From: Lachnospiraceae bacterium
GTDB lineage: Bacteria; Bacillota; Clostridia; Lachnospirales; Lachnospiraceae
Length of the DNA stretch: 64,000 bases
Direction of reading: 5' to 3'
Assembly: GCA_017439675.1 (NCBI GenBank)
Contig: JAFSIQ010000044.1
Location: 1 to 64,000 of the forward strand
A model generated the notes under the pieces. It saw only the letters and a program-made list of their open reading frames with translations, was not told the DNA's origin and searched no databases. The position numbers were made by a program, and so were the translations under genes. Shown piece after piece: positions 25,506 to 32,704 of this stretch (the stretch's first letter is position 1; each line of letters opens with the position of its first letter).

Positions 25506-26357
25506 ATGAGTTTTTTGACGAAGTTAGAACGCAAATATGGTAAGTTTGCAATTCCGAATCTTACAATTATATTGATTGTATTTTTTGTTATTGGCTATTG
25601 TATTCAGTTTCAACCGGATGCGGTGTCTATGATTAATTTGAACCCTGAGTTAGTTTTACAGGGACAGGTGTGGAGACTGATTACATGGATTTTTATGCCA
25701 CCAGATCAGATTAGTATTTTTGTGATTATTACCATTATGTTCTACTTTCATGTGGGACGAACCCTTGAAAATGTATTAGGTGATTTTTTCTATACACTTT
25801 ACATTGTGTCGGGTATTGTGTTTACTGCTACTGGAATTATGCTTACCTATATCGTGTTGAAACTGCTTGGTATGGAAGAGATGGCAGCTTTCTTTACGAC
25901 CTATTCCAATACATCAACCTACTATCTGTGTATGAGTATGTATCTTGCATATGCATTTATGTTCCCGGATAGACAGGTTTTATTGTATTTTATCATTCCT
26001 ATTCGGATTAAGTGGTTAGGATATTTGTACATTGCATATATCATTTATGATATTTTAATTTATGGTTTGATTGGATATTATGCCGGTATGGTCGCTATCA
26101 TTGTATCTATACTGAATTATATTTTATTCTATATTTTAGTAAAGGGTAAGGGGGCAATATCTCCAGCTCATAGAAAGAGGAAGAAGCAATATAAGCGAGA
26201 GGTTCGACAGACGCAGATACTTACCAGACATAAGTGTGCAATTTGTGGACAGACAGAAGAGGATAATCCAAGTTTAGAGTTCCGTTATTGTTCGCGATGC
26301 AATGGTAATTATGAGTATTGTCAGAATCATTTATTCACCCATGAACATAAGAAGTAA
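25506..26357 (+). CDS. rhomboid-like membrane protein with C-terminal zinc ribbon
   Basis: A 283-aa polytopic protein with about six transmembrane helices (residues 17-215). The segment GQVWRLITWIFMP after the first helix is a rhomboid-superfamily hallmark, but no GxSG serine motif or partner His is visible, so it looks like an inactive, derlin-type pseudoprotease. A basic linker (HRKRKKQYKREVRQ) leads to a zinc-ribbon-like module with CAICG, CSRCN and a C/H-rich end (CQNHLFTHEH), probably cytoplasmic. Such inactive rhomboids bind membrane proteins rather than cleave them; the partner is unknown. ATG 25506 with AAGGATGATG upstream. Confidence 0.7.
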   Translation: MSFLTKLERKYGKFAIPNLTIILIVFFVIGYCIQFQPDAVSMINLNPELVLQGQVWRLITWIFMPPDQISIFVIITIMFYFHVGRTLENVLGDFFYTLYIVSGIVFTATGIMLTYIVLKLLGMEEMAAFFTTYSNTSTYYLCMSMYLAYAFMFPDRQVLLYFIIPIRIKWLGYLYIAYIIYDILIYGLIGYYAGMVAIIVSILNYILFYILVKGKGAISPAHRKRKKQYKREVRQTQILTRHKCAICGQTEEDNPSLEFRYCSRCNGNYEYCQNHLFTHEHKK

Positions 26358-26414
26358 GGATTGCACAATCGAATAATAGTAGGATGCATCCGATAGAAGT
26401 AAGAGGAAGTAACA

Positions 26415-27824
26415 ATGAAGAAAGAAGATAAAAAAGTTATTAGAGATATATTACAGGGAAAAGATTTGGAGATGAATTTGCCGGCATATGCTGGATCTTA
26501 CATCAGTTCCACATATGAATACAGTTTGATTCATTTGGTGTTGAACTATTATACAATCAAAGAAATTGAAGATGAGACAAATGGTGTCAGTAAGGATGAA
26601 TATTTGTCCGGTGTGGTGAATGAGTTACATACCATATTGTTTCAGACAATTTTAAATGATGACCTACGGGAAGACTATTCAGTGCTGATTGAGAAGTTGC
26701 ATGACCTGCGTAATGATATGACAGATAAGATGACAGTTCTTACCGCGTATACAGATGCATTGCAGATATACGAGTATGTGTTAAACCGCATTGAGTATAA
26801 TGTGACCGGAGAAAGTTTCGCTGTAGAGGAGACAGAGCTTGCGGCAAAGGTATTCCAGTATTTGTTTAGTGACAATGACAAGATGGTGGTTAATAGTAAA
26901 ATTCAAATGGTTACTGGACAACTTCCAATTCGTATGACGAAGAATCGGTTTTTTGATTATTTGACAAATACCTTGAATATATATAATGGTTCTGATAAGT
27001 CAGCAGTGGATGATTTTGTTGACATGTTGAAGTCCACCACACTGCTAGAGATTCCGCAAGGGTTTGAAACGGCTTATCCGGCAATCTATTCTTTTGTAAG
27101 CTTGTTACAAAGCATGGATTATAAGATGATAGATTTGGAAAGTTATCAGGAAACTATGGCGCAGTTTGCGGTTACAACGGATTATTTGACAGAGCTTGTA
27201 AGTAATTATCTTTTGGTGATGGAAATTGTCAATGATTTGTATGCAGCTTTATTGGCGTTGCCATACCAGAAGAATGAAGCAAAGGAAGTTGCTGTCTGTG
27301 TGAATATGCTTAAGGGCTTACATGATGCATTTATTTCAGAAGGAAGTATTCCAGATGAGGTAGATGAAGGCTTAGAGCAGATTGTTGGTGTGCAGGAAGA
27401 TTTGGGCGAAGAGATTATGCGGTTTGAGAGTGTTCTTGCAGAGATTACGAAGGAACATGCAGATACTATTATGTGGATTATGTCAGACAAGATATTTAAT
27501 AGTCTGATTCGGATTTCTAAGCTTTCTTCCGATAGCTTGTTTGTGGATTTAGATAAGGATGAAGTATCCGATGATGTTGCCGACATGGAATATGTGACAG
27601 CAAAGAGAGATGAGCTTATTAGTATACTTAGTGAGTTTTTTGGAAATCATTCCAAAGAAGTGAATCGTGCAGTTATGGCGGCTATGTTTTCTAGCATGCC
27701 AGTGTTATTTAACTCACAACAGGAAGTAAAGGACTATATTGAATATAGTTTGAACCACTGTAGCAATGCAGGTGAACTGATGGCGTGTGCAAAGATATTA
27801 GAGGATATGATGGACGAAGAGTAG
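26415..27824 (+). CDS. conserved helical protein, unknown function
   Basis: A 469-aa soluble, almost entirely alpha-helical and acidic protein without signal peptide, membrane helix or motif I recognise. It ends with an Asp/Glu/Met-rich segment (ILEDMMDEE). ATG 26415 with AGAGGAAG upstream. It is 22 nt from the next gene and heads a run of four genes ending in gerW, so a cell-envelope or sporulation-related role is possible but not shown. Confidence 0.65.
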   Translation: MKKEDKKVIRDILQGKDLEMNLPAYAGSYISSTYEYSLIHLVLNYYTIKEIEDETNGVSKDEYLSGVVNELHTILFQTILNDDLREDYSVLIEKLHDLRNDMTDKMTVLTAYTDALQIYEYVLNRIEYNVTGESFAVEETELAAKVFQYLFSDNDKMVVNSKIQMVTGQLPIRMTKNRFFDYLTNTLNIYNGSDKSAVDDFVDMLKSTTLLEIPQGFETAYPAIYSFVSLLQSMDYKMIDLESYQETMAQFAVTTDYLTELVSNYLLVMEIVNDLYAALLALPYQKNEAKEVAVCVNMLKGLHDAFISEGSIPDEVDEGLEQIVGVQEDLGEEIMRFESVLAEITKEHADTIMWIMSDKIFNSLIRISKLSSDSLFVDLDKDEVSDDVADMEYVTAKRDELISILSEFFGNHSKEVNRAVMAAMFSSMPVLFNSQQEVKDYIEYSLNHCSNAGELMACAKILEDMMDEE

Positions 27825-27846
27825 ACGACAAAAGCAGGTGAACAAT

Positions 27847-28173
27847 ATGACTATCCGAATTCATGAACAATTATATAGGGATGGGATTTCGGATATAAAA
27901 CTTTCGATTTACAAGAAAAAGATAAAACGCAAATCCCCAAAGCTTGATTTGTTTTTGGTGACGTTACCATTAGGCAAGGATGGGATATTAGAGGTCTATT
28001 GGTATCCGGAGCTTTTGCAAGACTATTATCAGAATATGAAAACAGAGGTTTTGGTGGTGGGCCTGGCGTCTGGTAGAGAAGAAGCATTTGGCATCATTGA
28101 GCAGATTATCAAGGATGTGGGATGTGTTGATGGGAATATTCCTATAAGAGAGTATTTTAAGGTGAGTAGATGA
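27847..28173 (+). CDS. small conserved protein, unknown function
   Basis: A 108-aa protein with mixed alpha/beta pattern: TIRIHEQLYRDGISDIKLSI, a basic stretch KKKIKRKSPKLD, and LEVYWYPELLQDYY. No family recognised. ATG 27847 is preferred over GTG 27838 because CAGGTG there is the ribosome site. The next gene overlaps its stop by 4 nt (ATGA), so they are coupled. Confidence 0.6.
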   Translation: MTIRIHEQLYRDGISDIKLSIYKKKIKRKSPKLDLFLVTLPLGKDGILEVYWYPELLQDYYQNMKTEVLVVGLASGREEAFGIIEQIIKDVGCVDGNIPIREYFKVSR

Positions 28174-29159
28174 TTTTATCCATATTGAAAATAATCGGAA
28201 TCATTCTTCTGGTTATTGTACTGTTGTTGATTTTCATATTGGGTATTGTGTTATTTGCACCAATTCGTTATGAATTTTCAGGTGCATATAAGGAGAAGCC
28301 GGATGGAGATGTTTTAGTTAAATGGGCTCCTATTTTATTAAAGGTGACGGTGGCATATCACAATGGAGCATTGGAATATGTGGTTCGTATGTTTGGCGGA
28401 GTCGTTATGACCAATACAGACGCAAAGATTTCATGGATTGGTCAGAAATTTTTCTCAAAAGAGGAGGAAAGTACAGCAGATAAGTATTCGAAAGAGAAGG
28501 AGTCAAAAGGTGTTGTGCTGGCTCAAGATGTGATCGAATTTGAAGGTCCGAAGCCGAATGAAGAGAATGTCTTAACAAAACAGAACATGAATGTTCATAC
28601 TGATAGTCGTGTTGAACCAAAGGATGGGGTGGATGTGACAAGTGATGATGCTGATGAGAAAAAGAAGAAGAGGAAACCGAGTGTGTCATTTAAGCAAGTG
28701 CTTACTGAAAAGATAACGGCAATTCGGAATAAGATACAAGCGATTAAGAATAAGGTGTTTCAGATAATACAAAAGTTAAAGTCTCTCAATGAAAAGAGGG
28801 AGCAACTGTTGAAGGTTTATCAGTCTAAGCGATTTGATAAGGCGAGGAAGGATGCCATCGCATATGTGAAAATGTTGTGGAGGGTGATAAAGCCAAAGAA
28901 ACTAGAGGGTTATGTTCATTTTGGATTGAGTGACCCAGCTTCCACTGGACAGGTATTAGGTGTCATTGCAATGTTTTTATCATTTTATGATGCATTCTTA
29001 CAAATCGAACCTGATTTTGAACAGGCTTGCTTTGAGGGAGATTTGAAAGGAAAGGGTAAGTTTTGTCTGTTTCCGATTATAAAGTTGGTAATTAAGGTTA
29101 TGCTTAATAAAAATCTTATAAAAGTAGTAAAGAAAGTACAAACTATAATAGAAGCGTAG
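28170..29159 (+). CDS. DUF2953-type membrane-anchored protein
   Basis: A 329-aa protein with one N-terminal transmembrane helix (about 4-30, LKIIGIILLVIVLLLIFILG) followed by the DUF2953 pattern LFAPIRYEFSGAYKEKPDGDVLVKWAPILLKVTV, a charged Lys/Glu linker (about 105-190) and a C-terminal segment YVHFGLSDPASTGQVLGVIAMF that is typical of this family. DUF2953 genes often lie next to gerW/ytfJ in sporeformers, as here (12 nt apart). Role unknown. Confidence 0.8.
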   Translation: MILSILKIIGIILLVIVLLLIFILGIVLFAPIRYEFSGAYKEKPDGDVLVKWAPILLKVTVAYHNGALEYVVRMFGGVVMTNTDAKISWIGQKFFSKEEESTADKYSKEKESKGVVLAQDVIEFEGPKPNEENVLTKQNMNVHTDSRVEPKDGVDVTSDDADEKKKKRKPSVSFKQVLTEKITAIRNKIQAIKNKVFQIIQKLKSLNEKREQLLKVYQSKRFDKARKDAIAYVKMLWRVIKPKKLEGYVHFGLSDPASTGQVLGVIAMFLSFYDAFLQIEPDFEQACFEGDLKGKGKFCLFPIIKLVIKVMLNKNLIKVVKKVQTIIEA

Positions 29160-29171
29160 GAGGGAAATAAA

Positions 29172-29573
29172 ATGGCAAATGATTTTAACACAACGGTAGG
29201 TTCTTTATTTCAAGGAATGGATAAGTTCTTATCAACAAAGACAGTGGTAGGCGAGCCTACAACAATTGGAGACACTATTATTTTACCATTAGTAGATGTA
29301 AGCTTCGGCGTGGCAGCAGGTGCATTTTCAGGAACAGACAAGAACAATGGAGCTGGTGGAATGGGTGGTAAGATGACACCAAGTGCCGTATTGGTGATTC
29401 GTGATGGACAGATTCGACTTGTAAATGTTAAGAATCAGGATACAGTTACAAAGGTACTTGATATGGTTCCAGATTTGATTGAACGTTTCCAAAAGAAGGA
29501 TGAAAAGGACATTGTTACAGAGGAAGTGGAAGTAGCAGTTACCAATATTGTTGCAGAAGCAGATGAAAAATAG
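29172..29573 (+). CDS. gerW: GerW/YtfJ family sporulation protein
   Basis: A 133-aa protein of the GerW (YtfJ) family, linked to spore germination in Bacillus. Typical motifs: VVGEPTTIGDTIILPLVDVSFGVAAG and GGKMTPSAVLVIRDGQI, with a Gly-rich middle. Soluble, no signal peptide. AGGAGGG ribosome site. It is the last gene of the run starting at 26415 and supports a sporulating host. Confidence 0.9.
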   Translation: MANDFNTTVGSLFQGMDKFLSTKTVVGEPTTIGDTIILPLVDVSFGVAAGAFSGTDKNNGAGGMGGKMTPSAVLVIRDGQIRLVNVKNQDTVTKVLDMVPDLIERFQKKDEKDIVTEEVEVAVTNIVAEADEK

Positions 29574-29706
29574 ATAACAGAAATAAGTGATGCGCACATA
29601 AGATGAACTGTGCCAGCGATATGGATATAATTTTAAAATAGTCGTCACAAAGTAAGCAAGGCTTGAATATACTGTTTTATAAGTGATACTGGAGATAGGA
29701 GCATTT

Positions 29707-29844
29707 ATGAAGCGGGTATGGGGTTTTGCTTTCTTTTGGTTTAGTTTGGGAATGATAACAGATTTTTTATTGACGGGATTTTGGAATTTTGCTGTGATTG
29801 TGATTACACTAGTGATTTCCTATGTATTGTTTTGTAGGTGTTAA
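29707..29844 (+). CDS. 45-aa hydrophobic peptide, putative small membrane protein
   Basis: A 45-codon frame from ATG 29707 to TAA 29844 with AGGAG five nt upstream. The product has two hydrophobic segments, KRVWGFAFFWFSLGMITDFLL and NFAVIVITLVISYVLF, compatible with a helical hairpin in the membrane. A terminator follows directly. The combination of ribosome site, composition and terminator makes it a credible small gene. No function known. Confidence 0.65.
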   Translation: MKRVWGFAFFWFSLGMITDFLLTGFWNFAVIVITLVISYVLFCRC

Positions 29845-29853
29845 TGAATCAAA

Positions 29854-29880
29854 AAAGAGAACCTTTCGGTTCTCTTTCTT
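29854..29880. terminator. bidirectional terminator
   Basis: A perfect 10-bp stem, AAAGAGAACC (29854-29863) with GGTTCTCTTT (29868-29877), TTTC loop. It serves the small plus-strand gene and rpmB on the reverse strand. Confidence 0.85.
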
Positions 29881-29889
29881 GTCTTACTA

Positions 29890-30075
29890 TTAAGCTCTTT
29901 CAACTTTACCAGATCTTAAGCATGAAGTACAAACATAAATTCTCTTTGGTGTACCGTTAACATTTGCCTTAACCTTCTTAATGTTTGATTTCCACATCTT
30001 GTTAGATCTTCTATGAGAATGGCTCACCTTAATTCCGAAATGAGCAGCTTTATCACATACTGAACACTTTGCCAT
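29890..30075 (-). CDS. rpmB: 50S ribosomal protein L28
   Basis: Ribosomal protein L28 (61 aa). It is the zinc-binding form, with CSVC (Cys4, Cys7) and CTSC (Cys49, Cys52); motifs VSHSHRRSNKMWKSNI and KRIYVCTSCLRSGKV are typical. Start at 30075 (reverse) with AAGGAGGTG 7 nt upstream; the in-frame ATG three codons earlier overlaps that site. It is transcribed away from yloU, the same divergent arrangement as in Bacillus. Confidence 0.97.
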   Translation of the reverse strand: MAKCSVCDKAAHFGIKVSHSHRRSNKMWKSNIKKVKANVNGTPKRIYVCTSCLRSGKVERA

Positions 30076-30123
30076 GACTTGCACCTCCTTGAATATATTA
30101 ACCTATCGGTTTGCAACACGTCA

Positions 30124-30152
30124 ATTTTAACAGAACTAATATAAGAATGCAA
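30124..30152 (-). promoter_or_regulatory. rpmB promoter
   Basis: Reverse strand TTGCAT (30152-30147), 17-bp spacer, TAAAAT (30129-30124) with extended TGT before the -10. Confidence 0.75.
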
Positions 30153-30191
30153 GCACTAATTTTAAAAAATAATGCTTTTTTTGATTTATGC

Positions 30192-30220
30192 TTGCACAAG
30201 GTTGTTAGGAATGGTATGAT
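30192..30220 (+). promoter_or_regulatory. yloU-yloV promoter
   Basis: TTGCAC (30192-30197), 17-bp spacer, TATGAT (30215-30220) with extended TGG. The two divergent promoters share GCTTGCA at their -35 regions, which explains the inverted repeat TGCAAGCA/TGCTTGCA at 30148 and 30189. The 140-nt leader to yloU is otherwise featureless. Confidence 0.8.
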
Positions 30221-30360
30221 TAGCAAGAATGGACATGGTGTGGATAGAATACTCGTGTCTATTACGGGCAATATTATATATAACTGTCTGTAGTGTAAGT
30301 TCGTAATGACACAAGATGCAGATAAGAATTTGTTAAAGGGTCGAATAAGGAGGGCTTTAT

Positions 30361-30720
30361 ATGAGAATAGAAGTGGAAACAGGCAATGGCGAAGTTGTCA
30401 TTGAAAGTGAAGTGATTGCACAGTTTGCTGGACTTTCTGCAATTGAATGTTTTGGTATTGTAGGTATGGCGACTGTCAATATGAAGGATGGATTGGTAAA
30501 GCTTCTTCGGGGCGATAGTGTGTCAAAAGGTGTGAATGTAATTATAGGAGAAGATAATTCGATTGTAATTGATTTTCATATTATTGTGGCGTATGGCGTA
30601 AGCATTTCTACTGTGGCAGAGAATTTGATGTCAACAGTTCGTTATAAGGTAGAAGAATTTACCGGCATGCAGGTTCAGACAATCAATGTATTTGTTGAAG
30701 GCGTGCGAGTGATTGATTAG
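30361..30720 (+). CDS. yloU: Asp23/Gls24 family protein YloU
   Basis: A 119-aa Asp23/Gls24-family protein, the conserved partner encoded before the DAK/fatty acid kinase protein in Firmicutes. It shows VVIESEVIAQFAGLSAIECFGIVGMA, the beta strand VNVIIGEDNSIVIDFHIIVAYG and the C-terminal VRYKVEEFTGMQVQTINVFVEGV. Members are linked to envelope stress; the molecular role is unsettled. GGAGG ribosome site, 17 nt before yloV. Confidence 0.93.
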   Translation: MRIEVETGNGEVVIESEVIAQFAGLSAIECFGIVGMATVNMKDGLVKLLRGDSVSKGVNVIIGEDNSIVIDFHIIVAYGVSISTVAENLMSTVRYKVEEFTGMQVQTINVFVEGVRVID

Positions 30721-30737
30721 GAGGTCAAGGTCAAGTT

Positions 30738-32471
30738 ATGGAATTTGATGCAAAAAGTCTTCAGTATGCATTTTTGTCAGGTGCTAAGAAAATTGAAGAA
30801 AAGAAAGAATACATTAATGAATTGAATGTATTTCCAGTACCGGATGGTGATACCGGAACCAATATGACACTTACCATTACAGCAGCAGCAAAAGAGGTTG
30901 CAACAATTACAGAACCAACCTTTGTTAATGTGACAAAGGCAATGTCTACCGGTTCACTGCGTGGTGCAAGAGGTAACTCGGGTGTTATTTTATCTCAATT
31001 AATTCGTGGTTTTTGTAAAGAATTAGAAGGTAAGACAGAAGTAACGAATGAGGATATTGCCAATGCATTTAACAGAGCAGTTGCAACGGCATACAAAGCA
31101 GTTATGAAGCCGAAGGAAGGTACGATTCTTACAGTTGCTAAGGGAATGGCTGATAAAGCGACTGAACTAGGAAAGTCTAAGAAAGAATTTTTGGAGTACA
31201 TTGAAGCGGTATTAATATATGGTAGAGAAGTATTAGATAAGACGCCGGACATGTTACCTGTGTTAAAGGAAGCAGGTGTGGTGGATTCTGGCGGTGAAGG
31301 TCTTATGACCATTTTAGAAGGTGCATTTGAGGCACTTTCCGGAAAGGTTACTTATGACTTTTCCAATGGTTATGATGCAAGCGGAAGTGAAAGTAAGACG
31401 GCTCCAGATGCATCTGGACTTAAGACAACGAATGCGGCAGGAATTGACCGTAAGGAGATTGATACTTCGCATATCAAGTATGGCTATTGTACAGAATTTA
31501 TTATTATGCTTGAGAAAGAGTATAATATGAAGATTGAGGAGGAGTTTAAGTCATATTTGGAATCCATTGGTGATTCTTTGGTTGTGGTTTCTGATGATGA
31601 GATTGTGAAGGTTCATGTTCACACCAATCACCCAGGTCTTGCATTTGAGCGCGGACTTACCTATGGTTCTTTGACTAGCATGAAGGTAGATAACATGCGC
31701 GAGGAACATAGAGAAAAGGTTATCATGGAAGCGGAAGCAATGGCCGCAACTCAGGCAGCAGAGAGAAAGGCTGCTAAGGAAACAAAAGAAGAGCCAACGG
31801 AAGAGAAACGTAAAGAATACGGATTTATCGCTGTATCTGTCGGTGAAGGTATGAATGATATTTTCAAGGATTTAGGTGTGGATTACTTAATTGAGGGTGG
31901 TCAGACGATGAATCCAAGTACCGAGGATATGTTGAATGCTATTGACAAGGTGAATGCTAATACGATTTACATTTTGCCGAATAACAAGAATATTATTTTA
32001 GCTGCGAACCAAGCACAGGATTTGACAGAGGATAAGGAGATTATCGTTGTTCCATCTAAGACAGCACCACAAGGTGTTGCATCCTTGATTGCTTTTGATC
32101 CGAATAAGAAGGGCGAGGAGAATCTTGCCAATATGACAGCGGAGATGGGCAATGTTAAGACAGGTCAGGTTACCTATGCTGTTCGTGATACCAGCATTGA
32201 TGGCAAGGAGATTAATGCCGGCGATATCATGGGTATTGATGATGTTGGAATCAAGGCGGTATCTAAGGATTTGGATACAACTACCAAGGAACTATTAGCA
32301 GCTATGACAGATGAGGATTCCGAATTGATTAGCATTTACTATGGTGCAGATGTGAAGGAAGAGGATGCGCAGGAATTTGCGGATTATGTGGAGGAGACTT
32401 ATCCAGATTGCGATGTAGAGTTTAATTATGGCGGACAGCCAATATATTATTATATTTTATCAGTCGAATAG
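30738..32471 (+). CDS. fakA: DAK domain protein YloV, probable fatty acid kinase FakA
   Basis: A 577-aa protein of the YloV/FakA family. The N-terminal DhaL-type ATP-binding domain (1-200) has NVFPVPDGDTGTNM with metal-binding aspartates and GSLRGARGNSGVILSQ for phosphate; a middle domain (about 240-330) and a C-terminal DegV-like region (about 370-577; AVSVGEGM, GGQTMNPSTEDML, LPNNKNIILAANQA) follow. FakA phosphorylates fatty acids held by a FakB (DegV) protein for phospholipid synthesis. No fakB is in the window. An extra Lys/Glu-rich linker (about 330-355) separates the halves. yloU lies 17 nt upstream, and recG downstream has its own promoter. Confidence 0.9.
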   Translation: MEFDAKSLQYAFLSGAKKIEEKKEYINELNVFPVPDGDTGTNMTLTITAAAKEVATITEPTFVNVTKAMSTGSLRGARGNSGVILSQLIRGFCKELEGKTEVTNEDIANAFNRAVATAYKAVMKPKEGTILTVAKGMADKATELGKSKKEFLEYIEAVLIYGREVLDKTPDMLPVLKEAGVVDSGGEGLMTILEGAFEALSGKVTYDFSNGYDASGSESKTAPDASGLKTTNAAGIDRKEIDTSHIKYGYCTEFIIMLEKEYNMKIEEEFKSYLESIGDSLVVVSDDEIVKVHVHTNHPGLAFERGLTYGSLTSMKVDNMREEHREKVIMEAEAMAATQAAERKAAKETKEEPTEEKRKEYGFIAVSVGEGMNDIFKDLGVDYLIEGGQTMNPSTEDMLNAIDKVNANTIYILPNNKNIILAANQAQDLTEDKEIIVVPSKTAPQGVASLIAFDPNKKGEENLANMTAEMGNVKTGQVTYAVRDTSIDGKEINAGDIMGIDDVGIKAVSKDLDTTTKELLAAMTDEDSELISIYYGADVKEEDAQEFADYVEETYPDCDVEFNYGGQPIYYYILSVE

Positions 32472-32482
32472 ATATTTGTAGT

Positions 32483-32522
32483 AAAAATGCATTACGCTTA
32501 TAGAAAAGTGTAATGCATTTTT
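32483..32522 (+). terminator. intrinsic terminator of yloU-yloV
   Basis: A 17-bp stem, AAAAATGCATTACGCTT (32483-32499) with the matching arm 32506-32522 (one G-T pair), 6-nt loop, T-rich end. Confidence 0.88.
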
Positions 32523-32610
32523 ATGTGTATTGTTGAAAGTTGTTTTATGAAAATATAGACCTTCCTTTTCTTTGATTTATTCATTGGTTAGTTGTTATGT
32601 TGGGCTTAAA

Positions 32611-32632
32611 TTCACTTAACGTTCACTTAACG
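32611..32632 (+). repeat. tandem 11-bp direct repeat upstream of the recG promoter
   Basis: Two perfect copies of TTCACTTAACG stand head to tail, ending 1 bp before the -35 of recG. The 11-bp period places both on the same DNA face, as for an activator or cooperative repressor site. Confidence 0.6.
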
Positions 32633-32633
32633 G

Positions 32634-32661
32634 TTGACAAATTATAATAATAACGTATAAT
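32634..32661 (+). promoter_or_regulatory. recG promoter
   Basis: Consensus TTGACA (32634-32639), 16-bp spacer, consensus TATAAT (32656-32661). Confidence 0.85.
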
Positions 32662-32668
32662 CACATTA

Positions 32669-32680
32669 GAACAAATGTTC
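32669..32680 (+). promoter_or_regulatory. LexA (SOS) box of recG
   Basis: GAACAAATGTTC is a perfect GAAC-N4-GTTC palindrome located at the predicted transcription start, where LexA would block RNA polymerase. The same 12 bases occur at recA (41855-41866). Confidence 0.8.
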
Positions 32681-32704
32681 TTGCGCGTTCGTGTGGAGGT
32701 ATAT

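Noticed and set aside
30148..30196. Inverted repeat TGCAAGCA/TGCTTGCA read as an operator
   Set aside because: The arms coincide with the -35 regions of two divergent promoters, which explains them without a regulator.
30111..30293. A 60-codon plus-strand reading frame between rpmB and yloU
   Set aside because: It lies across both divergent promoters, has no ribosome site and an unconvincing composition.
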